NCBI GenBank assembly: GCA_020050375.1
Contig: JAGVKR010000580.1
Location: forward strand, 1 to 5,177
Length of the DNA: 5,177 bases
Origin: Planctomycetales bacterium
GTDB taxonomy: Bacteria > Planctomycetota > Planctomycetia > Planctomycetales > Planctomycetaceae
Reading direction: 5' to 3'
Position numbers and translations under genes: made by a program. Position 1 is the first letter of the stretch, and every line of letters begins with the position of its first letter. Positions 1 to 5,080 of the stretch are shown piece by piece. The notes under the pieces were generated by a model. The model had not been told where the DNA came from, did not search any database, and was given only the letters and a program-made list of their open reading frames with translations.

Positions 1-77
1 AGTGGAATTGCTTGCGGCTCGCGAGCGAGGCCCTGATCACGCCCGGCGAGGATCCTTTCGAGCGGGGCGGCTTTTGA
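1..77 (+). CDS. 3' end of an unidentified plus-strand gene (partial)
   Basis: The frame beginning at base 3 is open from the window edge to a TGA at 75-77 and gives 24 residues ending in ITPGEDPFERGGF. About 20 of the 24 codons end in G or C, as expected for a real gene in this GC-rich DNA, and the peptide is not the arginine-rich type produced by shadow frames. The gene's start and most of its length lie to the left of the window. I do not recognise the family from this tail, so no function is given. It converges on the minus-strand gene that ends at 131, leaving 53 bases between the two stops. I see no convincing hairpin plus T-run terminator in that gap. The main doubt is the very short length available. 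Confidence 0.5.
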   Translation, partial: WNCLRLASEALITPGEDPFERGGF

Positions 78-130
78 GTTCGCTCCAATCGCTGCGTCGC
101 GGATCATCGCAACGACTCGCGAAGCCCGTA

Positions 131-1285
131 TCAACGCCGCGCGCCTCTGGAGCCAGCCGACTTGTTGAACTGTTCCGGATCGAACGGATCACGGTTGACG
201 TGAAACGGATCGGACGGGGTTCGCGTCAATGTGGCGCCACGCGAATTGTCCGGCGTCGTGCCCTTCAGCGTCCGGCGGGGTGGTGTCTTACTCTCCCCGG
301 CGTCGACAGCCCCTGACGTTTGCTCGATGCGGTCTTCCTTGCGAGGCGCGGTGCCGTCGCGCCTTTCGCGGGCCGCTTCCGACTTGGCCACGCTCCTGAC
401 CCACCGGTTCAGTTCGTCGAATTGCTCGCTGCCGCGCGCGCCGGAAAATGTCGGCTTGCCGCGGCGACCGTGGTTGCGACGGGAGATCGTCAGAAGCGGG
501 CTGGAACGAGGCGAATTGATGTCGATTTGCTCGAGCACCTCGGCCAGATTCCGCTCCGACGCGATACGGCTTGTGTCGCTGCCCGGAACGACGCGCTGCA
601 GCCGAAAACCTGTCTCGGATTCGGCGGCGTGGCAGCCGGCGACGGCGCAGTTGTTCACCAGAATCGGCTGAATTCGCCGCGTGAAATGTTGTGCGTGCTC
701 GCGCGAAAGGGCTCCGAGCGATTCAACGTCCTCGGGCACGAACCGGGGCGATTTGGGCACAGAGGTCGTCGAGGCGGGTTTTGCTTTCCCCTCCTTCGGT
801 AGCTCGGAATCGGGCTGCTCCGTTAGTCGGCGCAGCAGATTGCGGGATTCTTCGTGTAGAGGATCTAAATCCAGCGCGTCGGAAAGCTCGGTGCGTGCGT
901 CCTTCAACAGCTTGTTGGTGATGCACCAGCGAGCCAGGACACAATGGGCCGCCGCGGAGTTTTGCTTGTTCGCATTCTCACGCAGTTTTTGATAGGCCTC
1001 GCGCAGGTTTTGACAGTGCAGGCTCACGAGAGTCCCGGGGACGAACATGATCCCTCCCTGGGGACTTTGGACCGAATAATCTTCCCCAGTCTTCAGGATT
1101 CGGCCTTCGACCACCTTGCCGTTCCGCATGACCAGAATTCCCGGCTGCCCCGTCAACTCCTGGGGCAGTTGTACCCCGGGTTCGTCGGCGTGAGCGGTCT
1201 GGTTGCAAAGCGCGATCGCGACAATGACGGGAGCGCATCCCGTCAGCACCGCGATGGATCGCAAGCAGACGATGAGCCGGTGCAT
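131..1285 (-). CDS. Exported TPR protein with C-terminal CX4CH (c-type-heme-like) segment
   Basis: A 384-residue protein. The ATG at 1285 is chosen because it begins a signal peptide (hydrophobic core about residues 11-27, likely cleavage after AHA at 33). The open frame continues upstream to 1561, but that part overlaps the PIG-L gene and is arginine-rich. Visible parts: a small beta-rich domain at about 48-92 (LVMRNGKVVEGRI...), a helical TPR-like stretch at 110-152, a Lys/Pro/Ser-rich linker at 156-185, and a segment at 197-300 with IQPILVNNC-AVAG-CH (C213, C218, H219) ending in a helix around LNRWVRSV. This resembles the cytochrome-c-like modules of planctomycete surface proteins. The tail, 301-384, is charged and probably disordered, with two DPF motifs. 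No Met occurs in 220-300, so an ordinary Met sixth ligand is absent. A lipobox-like LTGC (14-17) is present, but the hydrophobic stretch continues past it, so signal peptidase I cleavage is favoured. Inferred role: periplasmic electron transfer or envelope protein, substrate unknown. Confidence 0.8.
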   Translation of the reverse strand: MHRLIVCLRSIAVLTGCAPVIVAIALCNQTAHADEPGVQLPQELTGQPGILVMRNGKVVEGRILKTGEDYSVQSPQGGIMFVPGTLVSLHCQNLREAYQKLRENANKQNSAAAHCVLARWCITNKLLKDARTELSDALDLDPLHEESRNLLRRLTEQPDSELPKEGKAKPASTTSVPKSPRFVPEDVESLGALSREHAQHFTRRIQPILVNNCAVAGCHAAESETGFRLQRVVPGSDTSRIASERNLAEVLEQIDINSPRSSPLLTISRRNHGRRGKPTFSGARGSEQFDELNRWVRSVAKSEAARERRDGTAPRKEDRIEQTSGAVDAGESKTPPRRTLKGTTPDNSRGATLTRTPSDPFHVNRDPFDPEQFNKSAGSRGARR

Positions 1286-1301
1286 GAATTGTTCCCGAAA
1301 C

Positions 1302-1349
1302 GGGCCAAAGCGCGGGCCAAACGGGCAGTCGGAAACTCCTGTGACTGCC
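1302..1349. repeat. Hairpin and tandem 8-base direct repeat upstream of the exported-protein gene
   Basis: The 155-base gap between the two minus-strand genes holds two structures. One is a direct repeat GGGCCAAA at 1302-1309 and 1314-1321, 12 bases apart start to start. The other is an inverted repeat GGCAGTC (1324-1330) and GACTGCC (1343-1349), whose 12-base loop contains a further short GGA/TCC pairing. On the minus strand this lies 17-64 bases before the ATG of the exported protein. No T-run follows, so it is not a standard intrinsic terminator. It could be an operator, an mRNA processing or attenuation structure, or chance. Confidence 0.3.
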
Positions 1350-1440
1350 GGCCGACGCCCGAACCCGTCGTGAAGCAACAATGGGCCGAGGAGAATTGAG
1401 GAGAGAAGGGGCGGAACCTTAGCGGCACGCAACAATTCGG

Positions 1441-2211
1441 TCAAGAGCGATTGAGGAGCAACTCGAGCAACCGATTGTCGTGCGGATAGGGATGCCCCTT
1501 GTGCTGCGAGAAGGCCTCGCCGTAGGCCACGCCAACTTCGCCGCCGCGTTTGGCGCTCCACGTTTTGCAGCTCTCGAGATATTCGTCGAGGCCGTGCTGC
1601 TTGAGCAGCCAGTTCCGCTGGCTGGCATGACAGGCGAGCATTTTGAGCTTCAGTTCGAATGTCGTCGTGATGTCGACGACGAACTCCGGCGCCAGCGCGT
1701 TGCCGAAATAATCAATTCCGGAGATCGGATCGACATAGTAAAGATGGGGCATTCCGGGGAGAATGGGGGCCGGATCCCATTGGCGCGTGGAGTAATTGGG
1801 GACCGAAGCCGAAAAGCAGGCGTCGCGGACCAGGCGGCTGGTGATCTCGTGATCGCTCATATAATCCACCGGGGGAGCCGTGATGACGAGATCCGGCCGC
1901 GCGCGACGCACCGCTTCGGTCACGCGGCGGCGGCTGTCGTTGTCGTGTGTGATGCATAAGTCATTAAACTCCAGACACATACAGTCGGCCCCGAGCAGCC
2001 GGGCTGCGGCTTGCGCCTCTCCACGGCGGACGCGGGAGATTTCTGTTTGTGACATTTCGGCGCTGCCGCAATCGCCGGCCGTCATCGTGGCGATCGTGAT
2101 GTGGCAGCCCCGCTGCCCGAGCAAAGCCAGTGTCCCGGCACACTGGAGCTCGATGTCGTCCGGGTGGGCGTGGATGGCGAGAACCCGAATCTGACTGACA
2201 GTGCCGGCCAT
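1441..2211 (-). CDS. PIG-L/LmbE family deacetylase
   Basis: A 256-residue stand-alone PIG-L family protein, the usual length for this family. Members are zinc-dependent enzymes that remove N-acetyl groups from GlcNAc-containing substrates (MshB, BshB and PIG-L are characterised examples). The N-terminal beta strand [13 protein letters not shown] carries the metal-binding HPDD signature (H16, D18, D19), followed by the family's basic RRGEA helix (62-66). The third metal ligand is likely H121 in the motif [10 protein letters not shown]. There is no signal peptide, so it is probably cytoplasmic. The ATG at 2211 puts the first strand at residue 8, as is typical; no strong Shine-Dalgarno precedes it. 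It is transcribed divergently from the NagB/PIG-L fusion and lies upstream of the exported protein on the same strand. The exact substrate cannot be read from the sequence; an amino-sugar substrate related to that of the fusion is inferred from the neighbourhood. BshB1-like bacillithiol synthesis is possible, but no bshA or bshC is in view. Confidence 0.9.
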   Translation of the reverse strand: MAGTVSQIRVLAIHAHPDDIELQCAGTLALLGQRGCHITIATMTAGDCGSAEMSQTEISRVRRGEAQAAARLLGADCMCLEFNDLCITHDNDSRRRVTEAVRRARPDLVITAPPVDYMSDHEITSRLVRDACFSASVPNYSTRQWDPAPILPGMPHLYYVDPISGIDYFGNALAPEFVVDITTTFELKLKMLACHASQRNWLLKQHGLDEYLESCKTWSAKRGGEVGVAYGEAFSQHKGHPYPHDNRLLELLLNRS

Positions 2212-2231
2212 AAGAAATCTCGAAACGAATG

Positions 2232-2260
2232 TGGTCTGAATCCTTCAGCGACTTTACAAT
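2232..2260 (+). promoter_or_regulatory. Candidate promoter for the NagB/PIG-L fusion gene
   Basis: A TACAAT hexamer at 2255-2260 matches the -10 consensus at five of six bases. It is preceded at 17 bases by a weak -35-like TGGTCT (2232-2237, three of six). The predicted start near 2267 would give a leader of roughly 55 bases before the ATG at 2321. This is consensus matching only; planctomycete promoters are poorly constrained. Confidence 0.3.
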
Positions 2261-2297
2261 ACAGTTCGACCATCTCCGGGTTGCCCTGAGGGGCCAG

Positions 2298-2327
2298 ATT
2301 ATAAGGAACCTTTAGCTTCGATGACCA
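2298..2327 (-). promoter_or_regulatory. Candidate promoter for the PIG-L deacetylase gene
   Basis: Read on the minus strand, bases 2303-2298 give a perfect TATAAT. A -35-like TGGTCA (four of six) lies at 2327-2322 with an 18-base spacer, so the -35 overlaps the first codons of the divergent fusion gene. The predicted start near 2291 gives a leader of about 80 bases. The call rests on sequence consensus only. Confidence 0.35.
2303..2308 (+). promoter_or_regulatory. Shine-Dalgarno of the NagB/PIG-L fusion
   Basis: AAGGAA lies 12 bases before the ATG at 2321, somewhat further than the ideal spacing. It supports this start over the in-frame ATG at 2402. The 2321 start also keeps the KIPTLMF stretch that I recall preceding the NagB fold in this fusion family. 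Confidence 0.5.
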
Positions 2328-4222
2328 CCGTCCGTACCCCACCCCGTCCGAAAGTCGCCTCTTCGTCTCAATACTTACGGCACACGAAGATTCCCACGCT
2401 GATGTTCCACAACGCATCAGAAGTGGACAAGCACGTGGCTCTGGTGGTCGAGAGCCTGATTCGCGAGAACAATTCGGCCGGTGTGCCGACGGTGCTGGGG
2501 CTGCCGACCGGCTCGACTCCCATCGGCGTGTATCGCGAGTTGATCCGCCTGCACCGTGAGGAAGGGCTGGATTTATCCCAGGTGATCACGTTCAACCTGG
2601 ATGAGTACTTTCCGATGTCTCCCACCTCGATCCACAGCTACAACCGGTGGATGCGGGCCAATTTCTTCGATCACGTCAACATCCCCGAAGAGAATATCAA
2701 CATCCCGAAGGGCGACATTCCGGCTGAGGAAGTCGACGCCTTCTGCGAAGAATACGAACACGCCATCGAACGGGCCGGCGGCATTCAGCTTCAACTTTTG
2801 GGAATCGGACGGACGGGGCACATCGGCTTCAACGAGCCCGGTAGCGCGCGAACCAGCCCGACACGGTTGGTGACGCTCGATCCACAAACCCGGTCGGACG
2901 CCGCCAGCAGCTTCTTCGGCGAAGAAAACGTTCCCCTCCAGGCGATCACGATGGGGGTTGAGACGATTCTCTCGGCCCGGAAGATCATCATCATCGCGCT
3001 CGGAGAGCACAAAGCGCCAACAGTGCGCCGCGCCGTGGAGGGCGAGGTCACTGAAGAAGTCACCGCCAGCTTTCTGCAGAAGCACCCGCACGCGGTGTTC
3101 GTGGTTGATGAAGCCGCGGCCGGGCAATTGACCGCCGTGAAAACGCCGTGGCTCGTCGGGCGGGTCAATTGGACTCCGCAATTGGAGAAACGGGCCGTGA
3201 TCTGGCTCAGCCAGCAGCTCTCGAAGCCGCTGTCGAAGCTGTGTCGGGTCGACTTCATGGAACATCACCTGCACGAGCTGATTCGCGAGAAGGGCCCGAT
3301 CGGCGCCGTTCGGCAGCGGGTCTTCGACTGCCTGCTCAATGGAATTTCGACGAAGCCGGCTGGCGAGGCGTGCCAGACAGTGATCGTTTTCAGCCCACAC
3401 CCCGACGACGATGTGATCTCGATGGGGGGCACGCTGATCACCCTGGCCGAACAGGGACACGACGTGCACATTGCCTATCAGACGAGCGGAAACATCGCCG
3501 TTCACGATCACGACGCCCTGCGGCACATCTCGTTTGTCGGCAAGCTGCAGGCGATTTTCGGGCTGGAAACCGACCAGACGAGAAACCTCGACCAGCGGAT
3601 GCGCGAGGCGATCGCCGGCAAGCAGCCGGGTGAGCCCGATTCGATCGACGTGCAGAAGGTCAAAGGCCTGATCCGCCAGACCGAGGCCACCACCGCCGCG
3701 GCCAAAGCCGGCGTCCCCGTCGAAAAGCTGCATTTCCTCAATTTGCCGTTCTATCAGACGGGCAAAGTCGAGAAGGCGCCGATCACTGCGGCCGACGTCG
3801 AGATCATCGTGAACCTGCTCCGGCAGTTGCAGCCGGCGCAGATCTACGTCGCGGGAGATTTGTCCGATCCGCACGGCACGCACCGGATGTGCGCGCGGGC
3901 GGTGATTCAGGCGCTGGATGTGGTGGCCGCCGAGGGGCTTCGCCCCGAGACCTGGTTGTACCGCGGCGCCTGGCAGGAATACGAGCCGCACGAAATCGAG
4001 CGGGCCGTGCCCCTCAGCCCCGAGCTGGTCGAACGCAAGAAACAGGCGATCTTCCGGCACGAGTCTCAGAAGGACGCACCGCTATTCCCGGGAAGCGACT
4101 CGCGCGAGTTTTGGGTCCGGGCCGAAGAGCGGACGAAACGGACCGCCGCCGTCTACAACCAGATGGGTTTGCCGGAGTTCTACGCACTCGAAGCCTTCGT
4201 GCGGTACAGCGGGCAGTTGTAA
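2321..4222 (+). CDS. nagB: Glucosamine-6-phosphate deaminase-like protein fused to a PIG-L deacetylase domain
   Basis: A 633-residue two-domain protein, more than twice the length of E. coli NagB (266). Residues 25-283 form the NagB-like domain: LPTGSTPIGVYREL (phosphate loop), FNLDEY with D94 matching the catalytic D72 of E. coli, GHIGFNEP with H167 and E172 matching H143 and E148, and K231 matching K208. Residues 284-350 are a helical linker. Residues 352-630 form the PIG-L domain, with HPDD (H360, D362, D363) and a DPHGTH motif whose H521 is the likely third metal ligand. NagB converts glucosamine-6-phosphate to fructose-6-phosphate and ammonia; PIG-L domains remove acetyl groups from amino sugars. 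A bifunctional cytoplasmic deacetylase-deaminase is therefore plausible. The oddity is that the positions of E. coli D141 and R172 hold T165 and S197. I recall this fused architecture from Bacteroidetes and Planctomycetes, so it looks like a family trait. The family call is secure; the exact reaction is not. Confidence 0.93.
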   Translation: MTTVRTPPRPKVASSSQYLRHTKIPTLMFHNASEVDKHVALVVESLIRENNSAGVPTVLGLPTGSTPIGVYRELIRLHREEGLDLSQVITFNLDEYFPMSPTSIHSYNRWMRANFFDHVNIPEENINIPKGDIPAEEVDAFCEEYEHAIERAGGIQLQLLGIGRTGHIGFNEPGSARTSPTRLVTLDPQTRSDAASSFFGEENVPLQAITMGVETILSARKIIIIALGEHKAPTVRRAVEGEVTEEVTASFLQKHPHAVFVVDEAAAGQLTAVKTPWLVGRVNWTPQLEKRAVIWLSQQLSKPLSKLCRVDFMEHHLHELIREKGPIGAVRQRVFDCLLNGISTKPAGEACQTVIVFSPHPDDDVISMGGTLITLAEQGHDVHIAYQTSGNIAVHDHDALRHISFVGKLQAIFGLETDQTRNLDQRMREAIAGKQPGEPDSIDVQKVKGLIRQTEATTAAAKAGVPVEKLHFLNLPFYQTGKVEKAPITAADVEIIVNLLRQLQPAQIYVAGDLSDPHGTHRMCARAVIQALDVVAAEGLRPETWLYRGAWQEYEPHEIERAVPLSPELVERKKQAIFRHESQKDAPLFPGSDSREFWVRAEERTKRTAAVYNQMGLPEFYALEAFVRYSGQL

Positions 4223-4228
4223 AAGGAG

Positions 4229-4486
4229 TTATCGAATACCCCACGCCCGGACCACGGTTACGAGGCGGTCGGGTTCCGATACTCGAAACTCGATTCCAAG
4301 CGGCGGATCGGTCAGAATTCGGACACCCGTCCCCCGAGACTCGCCGAGTCGATCTGCGTTGGCTCGCAAGTGGCGATCAAGACTTCGCATGTATTTCGTG
4401 ATTTCGTCGCGCATGGGCGAAGCAGCTTTTATCCAGATACCAGCGAGTTGGTCGCTGGCCGATTGCGTCCATGTGACGGTGAACAT
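4229..4486 (-). CDS. RelE/ParE-like toxin of a type II toxin-antitoxin pair
   Basis: An 85-residue protein with the layout of the RelE/ParE fold: a first strand FTVTWTQSASDQLAGIW, two helices (about 22-45), then R-I-L-T-DPPLGIEFRV (56-69) and a last strand RLVTVVRAW (74-82). Family members either cleave mRNA on the ribosome (RelE type) or inhibit gyrase (ParE type); the sequence does not decide which. Candidate functional residues are R56, R68 and R80. The ATG at 4486 is chosen because GGAG (minus strand, 4496-4493) lies 6 bases before it; a GTG one codon earlier at 4489 is possible. The ATG shares its A with the TGA of the upstream antitoxin (TGATG), indicating translational coupling. The gene ends only 6 bases from the stop of the convergent nagB-like gene. 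There is no signal peptide or membrane segment. The toxin call rests on recognition of the fold and on operon structure. Confidence 0.7.
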   Translation of the reverse strand: MFTVTWTQSASDQLAGIWIKAASPMRDEITKYMRSLDRHLRANADRLGESRGTGVRILTDPPLGIEFRVSEPDRLVTVVRAWGIR

Positions 4487-4716
4487 CACAAACTCCGCAA
4501 TCGTTCCAGGATTTGCTCGGTCGTGTAGATCCCCGGTTCCGAGTGCAGGCGCTTTCGCTCTTCTTCGGTGATGGGCGGGATCAGATTCGGATCGGATGGC
4601 GTCTGCCGGTACGAAATGAACGAACCGAGTACCGTACCGGCGTCGTCCACAAGCTCCACGATCGTCGATTGAAGCAGCTTTTCACGCAGTTCCGAATCGA
4701 TGATGATCTGAGTCAT
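4486..4716 (-). CDS. Antitoxin-like partner of the RelE/ParE-like toxin
   Basis: A 76-residue acidic protein immediately upstream of and overlapping the toxin gene. The N-terminal half (MTQIIIDSELREKL, then VELVDDAGTVLGSFI at 20-34) looks like a small beta-rich domain. The middle, 37-50, is proline-containing and probably extended. The C-terminal part is EEERKRLHSE followed by YTTEQILERLRSL, a helix of the type that wraps around a toxin. No recognisable helix-turn-helix or ribbon-helix-helix is visible, so DNA binding is uncertain. I recall similar short proteins, often ending in a YTT-x2-[IV]L helix, upstream of RelE-like toxins in planctomycetes and cyanobacteria. The start at 4716 is supported by AAGGAAA (minus strand, 4729-4723), whose AGGA core lies 8 bases before the ATG. 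The pair probably forms one mRNA starting beyond 4740. Confidence 0.65.
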   Translation of the reverse strand: MTQIIIDSELREKLLQSTIVELVDDAGTVLGSFISYRQTPSDPNLIPPITEEERKRLHSEPGIYTTEQILERLRSL

Positions 4717-4722
4717 GTTCGA

Positions 4723-4729
4723 TTTCCTT
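4723..4729 (-). promoter_or_regulatory. Shine-Dalgarno of the antitoxin gene
   Basis: On the minus strand the bases read AAGGAAA. Its AGGA core lies 8 bases before the antitoxin ATG, a near-ideal position. It is stronger than the toxin's GGAG, as expected if the antitoxin is made in excess. Confidence 0.6.
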
Positions 4730-4746
4730 CAAATAGACCGCCCCCT

Positions 4747-4980
4747 TCAGACTATCATTTTTCGTCGCCGCTGGGAATGTGCGGCACGTATGATGATACG
4801 GTCGGCCAGTCGCGCGACGACGAGGCCGGTGCCGCCAGACTCAATCGGCTCGAAGGTGTGATCGAGCGCAGTCGACGGAGAGAGAATGGCAAGCGTCAGC
4901 GGGACGGACTCGCCGCTCCGACTTTCCGTGCCCTCGAATGGTTCCGACGACGAATCTCAACAATGCATCTCGCGGATCAT
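4747..4980 (-). pseudogene. Possible broken small gene interrupted by an in-frame TGA
   Basis: From an ATG at 4980 the minus strand reads MIREMHC, then TGA (4959-4957). It is then open again in the same frame for 69 codons to a TGA at 4749-4747. The second part is protein-like rather than shadow-like (for example GESVPLTLAILSPSTALDHT and FEPIESGGTGLVVARLADRI) and prefers G or C at third positions. It contains no ATG, GTG or TTG that could start it independently near its beginning. The ATG overlaps the TGA of the adjacent upstream frame (ATGA). No Shine-Dalgarno precedes it. I do not recognise a family. It may be a decayed gene, or simply the mirror image of a plus-strand frame. Confidence 0.25.
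4787..4800. repeat. Perfect 14-base inverted repeat upstream of the toxin-antitoxin operon
   Basis: The arms CGTAT (4787-4791) and ATACG (4796-4800) flank the four-base centre GATG, about 70-85 bases upstream of the antitoxin ATG. Type II toxin-antitoxin operons are commonly autoregulated through palindromes near their promoter, so this is a candidate operator. The arms are only 5 bases long and could occur by chance. Confidence 0.3.
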
Positions 4981-5080
4981 TCGGCAGCCAGAAGGCTGCA
5001 GATGTCGGAGATGGCGTGGGAGCCGATATCCATACGCGAGCGCGCCACCGTGTAGTTGCGGCCTAAACGAGCGGCGCAGC

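Larger units (their letters stand above)
4717..5080. other. 364-base stretch without an intact gene; upstream region of the toxin-antitoxin pair plus coding-like remnants
   Basis: This region contains the antitoxin leader (4717-4746), the palindrome at 4787-4800, and protein-like minus-strand stretches that do not make a single open gene. These are 4977-5080 (ending ...SDICSLLAAE then TGA at 4979-4977) and 4747-4980 (listed separately). The plus strand also has a frame open to a TAG at 5053-5055, but it begins inside the antitoxin gene and is arginine-rich, so I treat it as a shadow. No tRNA, IS ends, CRISPR or clear terminator is visible. Confidence 0.5.

Noticed and set aside
78..130. TCGCG...CGCGA inverted repeat between the two convergent left-hand genes as a possible terminator
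   Set aside because: The arms are only five bases with a long loop and no T-run on either strand.
320..802. Plus-strand open frames opposite the exported protein gene
   Set aside because: They are shadows of the minus-strand gene, with no motifs and arginine-rich composition.
1286..1561. N-terminal extension of the exported protein up to an ATG at 1561
   Set aside because: It would overlap the PIG-L gene by about 120 bases, is arginine- and leucine-rich like a shadow frame, and would bury the signal peptide that begins at 1285.
2283..2294. GCCC-TGAG-GGGC small palindrome before the nagB-like start
   Set aside because: The arms are only four bases and GC-rich; too weak to call an operator or hairpin.
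2082..2417. Minus-strand frame spanning the divergent intergenic region, with a natural-looking stretch around [15 protein letters not shown]
   Set aside because: It overlaps the starts of two well-supported genes, and both ends of it are shadow-like. The stretch is probably chance, although a short leader peptide cannot be fully excluded.
2573..4060. Long open frame (495 codons) on the minus strand opposite the nagB-like gene
   Set aside because: It is antisense to a gene with clear motifs. Long antisense frames arise from strong third-position GC, and this one shows no domain of its own.
4223..4230. AAAAGGAG just after the nagB-like stop, resembling a Shine-Dalgarno
   Set aside because: No convincing plus-strand gene starts after it, and the downstream DNA is the toxin gene on the other strand.
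4513..5055. 180-codon plus-strand open frame across the antitoxin gene and the right-hand gap
   Set aside because: It starts inside the antitoxin gene on the opposite strand, is arginine-rich with irregular codon use, and has no Shine-Dalgarno or recognisable motif.
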